From positions 1-64,000 of the forward strand of contig NZ_LGAK01000014.1 in NCBI RefSeq assembly GCF_001292705.1: a stretch of 64,000 bases of DNA. Reading direction: 5' to 3'. The notes below the pieces were generated by a model. That model did no database searches and was not told the origin of the DNA. It worked only from the letters and a program-made list of their open reading frames with translations. The position numbers and the translations under genes were made by a program. Source of the DNA: Marinagarivorans algicola. Lineage in GTDB: Bacteria; Pseudomonadota; Gammaproteobacteria; Pseudomonadales; Cellvibrionaceae. Position 1 is the first letter of the stretch. Every line of letters starts with the position of its first letter. Below, in pieces: positions 10,501-17,553 of the stretch.

Positions 10501-10841
10501 TCGGCCGTTGTAGGAGTGGTAAATACTAGGGTTTCCATATTCCATGTATAGCCATCATCTAGCGTAATATCTGGGCCTGCCGTTTGCACCCAACGCACTG
10601 TACGATCACCAATAGGCGAGCCCACAATACGCCCCGTTAACATAACCGTTTGGCCCAGTGGTACCTCGACACCTTTATCAGCAATAATGCCAATGGGCCT
10701 TTGCTCTACTTCATACTCGGTATGCGTATTATCAATTTTGCTTTGCTCAACCGCGCTGCTGCCGCAACCCATGGCCAACGCCACCATTACAGCGCTGCCT
10801 AAGCCTAGCGCGGGTTTGGCCAGCTTTAAAAAACTCAACAT
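7524..10841 (-). CDS. multimodular GH26 endo-beta-mannanase lipoprotein
   Basis: About 1105 residues; hydrolyses internal beta-1,4-mannosidic bonds of mannans at the cell surface. The lipobox ALAMGC near residue 30 marks a lipoprotein. Then come an Ig/PKD-like domain (roughly 45-155), a CBM35-like beta-sandwich (LSFEVEDDKVATLTGG to YRIDSLLLAP, about 155-285), the GH26 catalytic domain (about 310-630) and three similar C-terminal modules of about 150 residues. Expected catalytic acid/base is Glu467 in RPLHEAEGG and nucleophile Glu564 in ALTETGY. ATG at 10841 is preferred over one eight codons upstream because GAGGTG lies just before it. It heads a same-strand run with two TonB receptors. The last codons and stop are in a repeat fragment. 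Confidence 0.92.
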   Translation of the reverse strand: MLSFLKLAKPALGLGSAVMVALAMGCGSSAVEQSKIDNTHTEYEVEQRPIGIIADKGVEVPLGQTVMLTGRIVGSPIGDRTVRWVQTAGPDITLDDGYTWNMETLVFTTPTTAENGIITYRFEIQGLDASGNIDVGSDGQELRASATVVAFNPSRVLSFEVEDDKVATLTGGATLVGSGDEHYIEGASGQMTADLTPGQGVDFTFTIDADDAGFYALSVRYGIGLGYGGKNALVTVDNVPNTVEFSVEGQITEHKVGTFKFDAGAHTVRVADGWNYYRIDSLLLAPAAEPPVPLAVSPEPVNAAATQEAIDLKTYLKEQYTQGILSGQQQAIYDGTNVAQEHDKIVETAGKKPAIYSFDYMDYSATRAANGSLNTGLTEDMLALRATGTILSAMWHWNAPMDLRDTTDQPWYKGFYTEATTFDLAKAISDENSVERMALMGDLETIADELEKLQAAGVPVLWRPLHEAEGGWFWWGAHGADNFKALWQLMYNHFTNDRQLNNLLWVYSAAEDAKAQWYPGDEYVDIVGYDGYDNSANGEDNIFKAQWDSLLAQHNGRKMIALTETGYVPNTQTMADADAWWSFFVTWNSSDTWGPDGSTYIEERYNADVVINAGDLPGKISGGESPTTPGMFDNFDRTGIFGVQVNWSSDPIAGLAAKGTWAGAGFSALEAKVDLVAASATLGEAANSVIVQTWTAQDGSNATRLTLMANAQDAGDSVTAKLWAKDVDGNWFDGGSVAVIAGGVALALDVSDPAFDTISSFGVLFEGIDASKTEAKFYIDEALLVAADNTEIAIDRFEVIGDFHAQMDWTTTSGAGTTLRWAANGARSMGFKADLSAKTDWGDYPGVVIQSYPEGGIDVSAVSTLSLHAAALNAGAGVTGKLYVKDEGGVWIDGGAIDLASGVMLSLDVSGLNTLSGLGVQFEGLDLSATDAEFYIDAIALDGVMYEDFEGLGLWHGQADWVTVDATTISESEGVNETNAIQLSMDLGAKTDWSDTPSVVLQTYPSINVSGVNQLRLMAKVSNAGSAVTGKLFVKHGAEQTWVDAGPVVLAAGGTILEVDVSPYDVIAGWGVQFEGLDITATEAKFFIDNVEFTALPAALSTAPY

Positions 10842-10865
10842 GGAACACCTCGTCAATATATTCAT

Positions 10866-11575
10866 TATTTTTATTCTTCGCAGAGTCTCGCATATTCACG
10901 ACACCCAAAGGTAATAGCATGCATAAAATAAGAACGCGCCATGCATCTCACTCAATAACCAATTAAACTTTATTTAATTAGTGAGGGCAAGCGTACCACG
11001 CAATATATCTACACATCGTTATTTGTATATTGTTAAGTAGTGCGCAAAGCGCAACCTTACTACGTTAAGGTTTATAGCCTGCATCAATACAGTATCTCTA
11101 TACACTGATTAATCACATATAAGACACACAGTAATAGTTACACACTATGCACAGCTGTGCGAGTAAAAATAAAGCCCGTGTTATATTTTTAGCTTTTTAC
11201 AACACCCGCATTAAACGTTAACCGGGCAGGCATATAAAGCATTTAAAAACTGACTTACAGTAGAACACAAAAAGCACATTGAAGCATTTGGCGCGCAGAT
11301 CAACATTAAATAAAAATAACCTATTCTATAGGCATGTTTACTCACCGAATATTGACATCGTATTAAAAGTCGTTAGAGTACCGCACCATAATTTGGCGAG
11401 TAGCGCTTTGTGACTTAGCAGCTCTTTACACATACAACAACCAATGTGCGCATTAGTGGTTTTTTATTGCGTTATCGTCAATGTAAATATTATTAATAGC
11501 AACCGACTAGCAATAGCACCCGATAATCAAAGCACTGATTACCAAAGCCACAAGCCCCCAATGGAACCCATCAAT
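10866..11575. other. gene-free intergenic region
   Basis: About 700 bp between the mannanase gene and the leader of the rtcB locus. Both transcription units point away from it, so it should hold two divergent promoters. A weak candidate for the rightward unit is TTGCGT near 11467 with an AT-rich -10 region 17 bp on, but it is not convincing. No coding remnant, repeat copy or terminator was recognised. Confidence 0.5.
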
Positions 11576-11587
11576 AGAGGAGTAAAA

Positions 11588-11620
11588 ATGACTTATTTAA
11601 ACGCGAGAACAAACACTTAG
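11588..11620 (+). CDS. putative 10-residue leader peptide (MTYLNARTNT)
   Basis: A ten-codon frame starts with ATG five bases after a near-perfect ribosome-binding site, AGAGGAG (11576-11582), and ends with TAG at 11618-11620. Directly after the stop come two mutually exclusive hairpins and then a strong terminator, with a structural gene 100 bp further on. That order is the layout of a translation-coupled attenuator. The peptide has three Thr and two Asn but no run of one amino acid, so any signal sensed is unclear. It could also be a chance frame on a small RNA. Confidence 0.4.
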   Translation: MTYLNARTNT

Positions 11621-11663
11621 TCTTTTATGCTTCTAGGCCTAAAAGACGCAACGCTTTTAGGCC
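11620..11663 (+). promoter_or_regulatory. alternative hairpins of a possible attenuator
   Basis: Three segments compete. GTCTTTTA (11620-11627) can pair with TAAAAGAC (11640-11647), while GGCCTAAAAG (11636-11645) can pair perfectly over 10 bp with CTTTTAGGCC (11654-11663). The middle segment is shared, so only one hairpin forms at a time. The first segment starts at the stop codon of the leader peptide, where a stalled or terminating ribosome would mask it. Confidence 0.45.
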
Positions 11664-11702
11664 GGTTAATGAATTTATTCTATACAACCGTATGCAATAA
11701 AT

Positions 11703-11731
11703 AAAAAGCCCCGGCAACCCCGGGGCTTTTT
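11703..11731 (+). terminator. strong intrinsic terminator upstream of rtcB
   Basis: A 12-bp stem, AAAAAGCCCCGG with CCGGGGCTTTTT around a CAACC loop, continues into a T-rich tail. It lies after the leader peptide and hairpins and about 100 bp before the rtcB start, so it ends either a small RNA or an attenuated leader transcript. Confidence 0.85.
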
Positions 11732-11831
11732 TTGTTTTTAGTGCTGTGCTTTTATTTTTAGCCTGCATGACAAAGCAAATATATTCCACCTAAAGGCATC
11801 TCATACTATTCGCGAATGCGAAGGATACAAC

Positions 11832-13039
11832 ATGCCTGTTTATGTAGAATTTAATGAAAACAATAAAAACAGTGACGTGCCCATTAAGGTGTATACCCAC
11901 GACATACACCCCAAAGCAATTACCCAACTAAAAAACACCGCAAGCTTACCCGTTATAGGACCACACATTGCTGCAATGCCCGACGTACATGTGGGTATTG
12001 GTGCGACAGTAGGCTCGGTAATACCGACTCGCAATGCCATTATTCCTACTTCGGTAGGCGTGGATATTGGCTGCGGTATGAATGCCGTACAATTATCACT
12101 AAGGGCAACACAACTACCCGATAATTTAGCGCCAATGCGCAGCGCCATAGAGCGCGCAATACCTGTAGGTTTAGGCGCACATAAATGTATTAGTGCTCGT
12201 GAAGCTGCGTGTAAAAGACTGGCGCCGGCATTGAATCTATTTTTGCCGCTAGGCCAGAGCTTAAAAAACACCTCAAAAAACCTGACACGCTTTGGGTAAC
12301 GCAAATGGCGACTCTCGGCAGTGGCAATCACTTTATTGAAGTATGTATTGATGAAGCAGGTTTTGTATGGCTCATGCTGCACTCGGGTAGCCGAGGTATT
12401 GGTAACGCCATTGGCAGTTATTTTACTGACCGCGCACGCAAACAAATCAAAAACCGTGAACGTCAACTAGTCGATAAAAACTTAGCATGGTTTGACAGTG
12501 GTCAAACTGATTTTACCGATTATTTAACGGCTGCTAACTGGGCTCAACAATACGCACGCGTTAACCGCATGGAAATGATGAAATTAACGCTGCGTGCCAT
12601 TGCCCCTTTTTTGCCCGAATTCACCTTGCAGCAAGAGGCCATTAATTGCCATCATAACTACGTGAGTACTGAACGTCACTTTGGCGAAACCCTGTACATT
12701 ACCCGCAAAGGTGCCATTAGTGCACAACAAGGCGAGCTGGGTATTATTCCCGGTAGCATGGGGGCTAAGTCTTTTATTGTGAGCGGCTTGGGCAACGCCC
12801 AAAGTTTTTGCTCATGTAGCCATGGCGCAGGGCGTAAAATGAGCCGTAGTGCAGCACGCCAACAATTTACCCGCAACGACCTTATCGCCCAAACTCAAGG
12901 CGTAGAATGCCGATAAGACAGCCGTGTTATTGATGAAATACCAGCCGCTTATAAAGATATTGACGAAGTCATGAATAACCAAAATGACCTTGTCAAAATA
13001 CATCACACACTCAAACAGGTCATTTGTATTAAAGGATAA
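11832..13039 (+). pseudogene. rtcB: RtcB-type RNA ligase, broken by a frameshift and an in-frame stop
   Basis: RtcB joins RNA 2',3'-cyclic phosphate or 3'-phosphate ends to 5'-OH ends using GTP and Mn2+. The frame from ATG 11832 contains MPDVHVGIGATVGSV and GVDIGCGMNAV (metal-binding Cys) and stops at 12299. Similarity shifts frame between about 12228 and 12245, continuing in the frame that reads FAARPELKKHLKK and then MATLGSGNHFIEV, and on through NCHHNY, LGIIPGSMGAKS and SHGAGRKMSRS, where His is the guanylylated residue. This second frame stops at TAA 12914-12916 right after GVECR, where relatives usually have Lys, yet coding continues in frame (VIDEIPAAYKDIDEVM to HTLKQVICIKG) to 13039. 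Repairing both lesions gives about 403 residues, the normal length. Catalytic motifs are undamaged, so decay is recent, or one lesion is an assembly error. Confidence 0.85.
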
Positions 13040-13041
13040 CC

Positions 13042-13293
13042 ATGAGTGAAAATCTGAATTCAAGAAAAACTAAACGAGGTAAAAAGAGCAAAAAGCCCGT
13101 CGTTACCTTAACCCCCATACGCAATACCGTAGCGCTAAACCCCCTGCTCCACAAAGGCGGCCCACACCAAAAAAGTCACAAAGCCCTACGCCAAGCCAAC
13201 AAAAAAGACTTACGCACCCAAGTGCGTAAGGCTTTTTCTTTTGTTTACATCGGTCTATTGGCCACCACGCTTTCGATGGCACTGACTGCATAA
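13042..13293 (+). CDS. small basic protein with ArfA-like gene architecture
   Basis: Eighty-three residues starting at ATG 13042, two bases after the rtcB stop, with AAGGA at proper spacing, so translation is probably coupled. The first part is very basic (KTKRGKKSKK), the middle contains NPLLHKGGPHQKSHKALRQ, and the end is hydrophobic (FSFVYIGLLATTLSMALTA). A strong intrinsic terminator lies inside the reading frame over codons 54-67. The known ribosome-rescue factor ArfA is made from an mRNA cut or terminated inside its coding region, with a hydrophobic C-terminus that destabilises the full-length form; this gene shows the same features, although the ArfA KGKGSY motif is not visible. Ribosome rescue is therefore an inference from architecture and from the neighbouring rtcB. 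Confidence 0.6.
   Translation: MSENLNSRKTKRGKKSKKPVVTLTPIRNTVALNPLLHKGGPHQKSHKALRQANKKDLRTQVRKAFSFVYIGLLATTLSMALTA
13201..13240 (+). terminator. intrinsic terminator inside a coding sequence
   Basis: CTTACGCAC (13209-13217) and GTGCGTAAG (13222-13230) form a perfect 9-bp stem with a CCAA loop. Six A precede it and a T-rich tract (GCTTTTTCTTTT) follows. It covers codons 54-67 of the 83-codon ORF, so termination here would give an mRNA without a stop codon. Confidence 0.8.
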
Positions 13294-13316
13294 CCCGCTA
13301 CAAGCTCAGCATTACC

Positions 13317-14009
13317 TTACGCACCGCTAACGCGCTCAATTTGATTGTCGACATCTTTTAAATGACCCGTTTTTACCCACACTTTCGCCCCCTTTACACC
13401 CGCCGTTATAGCCACTGCATGGTGCATCGGTAAACGCGCCCAGCTATGACGACCGAGCGGGTCTTGTTGCTCTGTTATATCACCTTCAAGCACAAAAAGT
13501 TCTGCCCCGTCGAGCGCAATAAAATGAAGCGATGCATTAGGCCCAAAGTGATATAAAGCCACCTCTTCAATCGCATCTTTATACAAAGGTGTCACCTCTA
13601 CGCCGGGCGTATGAGGTAGGGCAACTTTACCCATTGCATTCATTTGCAAGCGCACATGTGTTCTGTCTTCGGGTTGAAATTGCCACAACTTGACCATAAT
13701 CACACAACCCTCTTTAGAGCCGGGCGTATGGCTAGAGGTTGGTGGGTTACGAATATAAGAGCCCACAGGAAAATCACCATGCTCATCCTGAAACACCCCT
13801 TCGAGTACAATAAATTCTTCACCGCCGGCATGAACATGCGGTGAAAATTGACTACCCGGCGCATAACGCACAACCGTAGTGGCTCGCGCAACTTCATCGC
13901 CCACACGATCAAGGGCACGCCGATCAACCCCCGCCATGGGCGAAGGCACCCAAGGTAAAGTTTGGCTATGAACGATTTCACGCTGGCTAAAATCGGCGGC
14001 TATTTTCAT
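13317..14009 (-). CDS. bicupin, ChrR-like cupin protein
   Basis: A 230-residue soluble protein with two cupin halves. The first has HVHAGGEEFIVLEGVFQDEHGDFPVGSYIRNPP, matching the metal-binding cupin motifs HxHxGGEE and GxYxRNPP; the second (about 135-225) has SLHFIALDGAELFVLEGD and a degenerate histidine set. This resembles the cupin domain of ChrR, the zinc anti-sigma factor, but no N-terminal sigma-binding zinc domain is present, so an anti-sigma role is not implied. GGAG lies six bases before ATG 14009. It follows the GST gene by about 105 bp on the same strand and may be co-transcribed. Substrate unknown. Confidence 0.78.
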   Translation of the reverse strand: MKIAADFSQREIVHSQTLPWVPSPMAGVDRRALDRVGDEVARATTVVRYAPGSQFSPHVHAGGEEFIVLEGVFQDEHGDFPVGSYIRNPPTSSHTPGSKEGCVIMVKLWQFQPEDRTHVRLQMNAMGKVALPHTPGVEVTPLYKDAIEEVALYHFGPNASLHFIALDGAELFVLEGDITEQQDPLGRHSWARLPMHHAVAITAGVKGAKVWVKTGHLKDVDNQIERVSGA

Positions 14010-14115
14010 GCTGGTCTCCTAACATTATAGATAACGAATAATACGCAGTGTCTTTACGCATATTTTATATCGCATTTTTTATTGTACTTTTTTTACTGCA
14101 TTTTAATAAAAAAAA

Positions 14116-14736
14116 TTACGCGGCAATACTGGGGCGGCTCGCAATACGAGCCTGCCAAGCGATTAAATGCGTTAACTCGCTAGGCACTGCAATTTGTGCA
14201 AAACCGGCAAAGACCAAACCGGCGTGCAGTGTAATATCGGCTACGGTAAACTCTGGGCCGGCGATATACGTACTATTGGCCAAAATAGAATCAAAATAAG
14301 CTAAACCCGCCAAGGCTTTCTCTTTTTGCTTTTGACCCCATTCGTTATTTTGATAAAGCTCCAGCTCTGGGCCTAAACCATCGGTGGCATGGTGAAAGTA
14401 AGTTGCCACCGCATCTAATACCATTGACTCAGCGCGGCGCTGCATCATGCTAATCACAGCACGGCTTTTAGGTGTATCGCCGGTTAATGATGGGCCAGCA
14501 AACGCATGATCAATGTATTCAATAATCGCTGAACACTCAGAAATAAACGTGCCGTCATCCAACTCTAAAATAGGAACGCCACCTGCAGGGTTTTTGGCTA
14601 AAAACTCAGATGTACGATGCTGACCATTCATTAAATCAACAGGAATAAAAGTCGCTTGCTCAGTCGCGTTTTTTTCAGCTAGAGCAATACGAACACGTAG
14701 CGGGTTAGGGAAGTTTTCAACATCATAAATTTTCAT
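14116..14736 (-). CDS. glutathione S-transferase
   Basis: A 206-residue cytosolic GST. The N-terminal thioredoxin fold (1-80) has NPAGGVPILELDDGTFISECSAIIEYID, where the cis-Pro in GVPIL and the E-C/S pair bind glutathione; the C-terminal helical domain contains YIAGPEFTVADITLHAGLVF. Such enzymes conjugate glutathione to electrophiles or reduce peroxides; the substrate cannot be told. The promoter is unusually clear, TTGACA-17 bp-TAATCT, with a palindrome on the -10 region matching one upstream of the tetR/amine oxidase pair, so it is probably controlled by that TetR regulator. Confidence 0.9.
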   Translation of the reverse strand: MKIYDVENFPNPLRVRIALAEKNATEQATFIPVDLMNGQHRTSEFLAKNPAGGVPILELDDGTFISECSAIIEYIDHAFAGPSLTGDTPKSRAVISMMQRRAESMVLDAVATYFHHATDGLGPELELYQNNEWGQKQKEKALAGLAYFDSILANSTYIAGPEFTVADITLHAGLVFAGFAQIAVPSELTHLIAWQARIASRPSIAA

Positions 14737-14778
14737 GATTATTTCTCTGAGTGATTTAAAGTATTCAATGGAATATAT

Positions 14779-14821
14779 ACCTACTGATAGGTAGATTAAG
14801 AGAGTATACGTATCCTGTCAA
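14779..14821 (-). promoter_or_regulatory. GST promoter with candidate TetR operator
   Basis: On the minus strand -35 TTGACA (14821-14816) and -10 TAATCT (14798-14793) are 17 bp apart. The perfect inverted repeat ACCTA-CTGA-TAGGT (14779-14792) adjoins the -10 box on its downstream side, so a bound repressor would block polymerase. Confidence 0.65.
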
Positions 14822-14867
14822 CCTGTTTTATGTACTAGCACCTTGTACCAGCACCTACAAAGGCTCT

Positions 14868-15971
14868 TTACACGCTATCGATAAATGCGTTAACAGCGCA
14901 TACTGCGCCCTCCAAATAACCAGCATCGGTATCGGCAAATTCACTACCAACTAAATAAAGGTTTTTTTGCGCTAGCTCTTGTTGATGGCGACTTAAGGCA
15001 AAATACGGGTGCGCTGGCGACTCGCTAATATCGCGCTTAGCAGCCACGTATTTATCGGCGGCCCAATCTTTATAAAACACCGCTGTAGCCGGAGCCGCCT
15101 GCACACCGTATAACTGCTCAATTTGCGCCAAGCAGGCTTGTTTAATGTGTGCCTCAGTAAATTGCGCGCGATAACTCGCAGGCACACCAACAAAGCCAAA
15201 TAATGCACTGGTGGCTACATCAACATCAACATTATCAGTAACAGTACAAACGCCAAACCCGCAAGCATCATGCATTTCTTGCATGGGCCCTTGCTGACTA
15301 AACGCCTGCCCCGACAAGCCATTTTCACGCCAAAAAGGCGATGCATAAGTGCTCACAAACTTAGCTTGAGCGGCCATCCAGGTCGGCACTTGATCTAAAT
15401 CATTGATGAGTCCTGATGATGCCCAATGCTTAGGTGTTAAGTGCTGGGTAATCATGCGCGGCGGCAACGCTAAAATAAGGTGGTGAGCCTCAAAAGTTAG
15501 CCTTTCATCATCATTTTGGGCCGTCACAACCCAACAGCCATCACCTCGAGTGGTATGAATAACGGGGTGACTGGTTTTGATATTCTGACGATTAAGCCGA
15601 CTATAAAGCGCATCAATAAGACGCGTCATACCGCCACGCACACGGTACATACTCATCACGCCAGCACCCGCTGTGCGTGTAGTCCCTTGAGTGCCCGGCT
15701 TTTGAAACAAAGCATCACCTTGGGTGTACTGCTCATCATATGGCAGGCCCAGCTCATCGAGTAAGCGCTGAATACCCTGCTGATGCGGGAAAACCCAGGT
15801 CGGCCCTAGGTCATGATAGTGTGCCGAGGTGTCGCTTTTAGCTCCTAAAACTCTCCCCCCTAGTTGCCGCTTTGCCTCTAACAATAAATAAGGTAAGCCT
15901 TTTTTTTCTAAATGCCAGGCAGTTAATAGGCCGGCAAGGCCGCCCCCGATGATGATATTTGACGTTTGCAT
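14868..15971 (-). CDS. FAD-dependent amine oxidase family protein
   Basis: A 367-residue flavoprotein of the monoamine oxidase/protoporphyrinogen oxidase type. The N-terminus has the dinucleotide-binding IIIGGGLAGLLTAWHLEKKG and then LLLEAKRQLGGRV, with the GG-R motif of amine oxidases; the C-terminal FAD motif is NLYLVGSEFADTDAGYLEGAV. It is shorter than typical monoamine oxidases (about 450) and has no signal peptide, so it is a soluble oxidoreductase; the amine or other substrate is unknown. It is divergent from tetR, and its promoter region contains the shared CTACTGATAGG operator. With the GST and cupin it may form a detoxification regulon. Confidence 0.85.
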   Translation of the reverse strand: MQTSNIIIGGGLAGLLTAWHLEKKGLPYLLLEAKRQLGGRVLGAKSDTSAHYHDLGPTWVFPHQQGIQRLLDELGLPYDEQYTQGDALFQKPGTQGTTRTAGAGVMSMYRVRGGMTRLIDALYSRLNRQNIKTSHPVIHTTRGDGCWVVTAQNDDERLTFEAHHLILALPPRMITQHLTPKHWASSGLINDLDQVPTWMAAQAKFVSTYASPFWRENGLSGQAFSQQGPMQEMHDACGFGVCTVTDNVDVDVATSALFGFVGVPASYRAQFTEAHIKQACLAQIEQLYGVQAAPATAVFYKDWAADKYVAAKRDISESPAHPYFALSRHQQELAQKNLYLVGSEFADTDAGYLEGAVCAVNAFIDSV

Positions 15972-15994
15972 GAGTCTCCTGAATCAGTCATTAA

Positions 15995-16041
15995 ACTATC
16001 TACTGATAGGCAGTATTGGCGTGTATAATGGCCCTTGTCAA
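15995..16041. promoter_or_regulatory. divergent promoters and operator between amine oxidase gene and tetR
   Basis: For tetR there is a perfect -10, TATAAT (16024-16029), with the operator-like CTACTGATAGGCAG (16000-16013) across its -35 region. On the minus strand TTGACA (16041-16036) faces AATACT (16017-16012), 18 bp away, and the same operator lies just downstream. The 14-bp site differs at one base from the GST site at 14781-14794. Confidence 0.65.
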
Positions 16042-16086
16042 CCATTATTCATACCAATAATGATGTACATCATTAGCGAGGACGTT

Positions 16087-16629
16087 ATGACAAAAAAAGA
16101 AGAGCTACTACAAGCAGCACAAAATAAAGTACGCGAAGGCGGTTACAATAATTTTAGCTTTAGAGAGCTAGCCAAAGAGGTGGGCATAAAAAGTGCCAGC
16201 GTACATTATCACTTTCCCACCAAAGCCGATTTAGGTGCCGAGCTTGCTAAGCAATACACCAACAATTTTATACTCGCACTCGGTGATGTTAAAACCCTAC
16301 ATAATGCTGGCCATAACCCTATTGCAGTTTTTATCACTCAGTTTAAACATGCCTTACATCACGATAAAAAAATGTGCCTCTGTGGTCTATTAGGTGCTGA
16401 GGCCGATATTCTACCCCAGCCGGTGCGCACTGAAATAAAGCGCTTTTTTACTAAAAACCTTGACTGGTTAGAGCAAGCCTATTTATACCGCGAACCCACC
16501 AATAAGCGGCAAGCCAAGCAATCAGCTATTCAAACTATTTCATTGTTAGAAGGCGCCATGATGATCAGTATCGCCTCTCAAGATAACAGCGTGTTTGATA
16601 ATGCCATTGCAGGGTTAGCCGATCATTAA
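16087..16629 (+). CDS. TetR/AcrR family transcriptional regulator
   Basis: A 180-residue repressor-type regulator. The N-terminal helix-turn-helix is clear (NNFSFRELAKEVGIKSASVH followed by YHFPTKADLGAEL), and the C-terminal ligand domain contains CLCGLLGAEADILPQPVR, with two adjacent cysteines that might sense electrophiles, as in NemR-like regulators (inference). The frame is open further upstream, but ATG 16087 has GAGG before it and matches the family start. The upstream frame would also cover the operator. It is divergent from the amine oxidase gene, and the likely targets are that gene, the GST and itself. Confidence 0.88.
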   Translation: MTKKEELLQAAQNKVREGGYNNFSFRELAKEVGIKSASVHYHFPTKADLGAELAKQYTNNFILALGDVKTLHNAGHNPIAVFITQFKHALHHDKKMCLCGLLGAEADILPQPVRTEIKRFFTKNLDWLEQAYLYREPTNKRQAKQSAIQTISLLEGAMMISIASQDNSVFDNAIAGLADH

Positions 16630-16643
16630 GGGCACACCGTCAA

Positions 16644-17426
16644 TCACTCAGGTATTGCCATGCTAGCCACTTTGCCGCACTGGCTAACATGACACACAAA
16701 AATACCCACTTCAGTACTTGTTGCCAGAGTGATTAACTGCCCGTTCGTATCCCACGCGCTACTTTTACCACAGGCAAGATAACCACCGGTTTCACTCGCA
16801 TAGTTAGCCAGTAGTACGGGGGTTTTATACTGCGCGGCGATATTCGATAAAACACCTGCATCTATATCAAACCCCGAAGTCGATATAAGTGCACTTACTA
16901 GGTAAACATCAACATTCAGTTTAGCCATATCAGCGGCATGCTGTGGGTTGACAAAATCAGCGCATATAGCCAAACCCAATTTAAAACCCTTGATACTCAA
17001 TGAATAATTTTGACTACCAGCAGAGCAAAAAACCTCTTCACCCTCATGTAAATATTGTTTGTTATAAAACTCCACATCACCTGAGGGAAATACAATAATA
17101 GCGCCAATACTAGGTTTATCACTATGCTCAGATAGCCGATCATTAGGGCGCTTATTAGGTAGCGGACATCCAACAATAACAACCATATTGTGCATCACTG
17201 CCGCGTTTGATAATTCACTGATAACGGCACTATTAGGTTGCAGCACCCGAGTTTTCATAAGCTCTAACTCATACCCTATAAGCGACAATTCAGGGAAAAC
17301 AATAACATCTGCATTATGCCGTGCAGACTGAGCAATCAACTCAAGATGCATCGTTAAGTTTTTTTGCACATCGCCTTTAAATACAGTAATTTGAGCAAGG
17401 CTCACCGTAATACGCTCTGTTTTCAT
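16644..17426 (-). CDS. carbon-nitrogen hydrolase (nitrilase superfamily)
   Basis: A 260-residue cytosolic amidase-type enzyme that cleaves or transfers carbon-nitrogen bonds. The Glu-Lys-Cys triad is visible: Glu in VIVFPELSLIGYE, Lys in FYNKQYLHEGEE and Cys in LGLAICADFVNPQHA. A second Glu after the Lys (EGEE) also fits. The length matches stand-alone nitrilase-superfamily amidases. It converges on tetR with only 14 bp between stop codons and lies divergent from the pseudouridine synthase gene. The substrate is not predictable from sequence. Confidence 0.88.
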   Translation of the reverse strand: MKTERITVSLAQITVFKGDVQKNLTMHLELIAQSARHNADVIVFPELSLIGYELELMKTRVLQPNSAVISELSNAAVMHNMVVIVGCPLPNKRPNDRLSEHSDKPSIGAIIVFPSGDVEFYNKQYLHEGEEVFCSAGSQNYSLSIKGFKLGLAICADFVNPQHAADMAKLNVDVYLVSALISTSGFDIDAGVLSNIAAQYKTPVLLANYASETGGYLACGKSSAWDTNGQLITLATSTEVGIFVCHVSQCGKVASMAIPE

Positions 17427-17553
17427 TTCTCCCCTACTACTTTTATATTACGCTACTGCTTTCATATTAATGCTAGGTTTTACTGACGCACTTTTTGAGA
17501 TGAAACCTACCGCCTTTAAGCGCATGCTATAGTGCTAAAATTTGGACCGTTAA

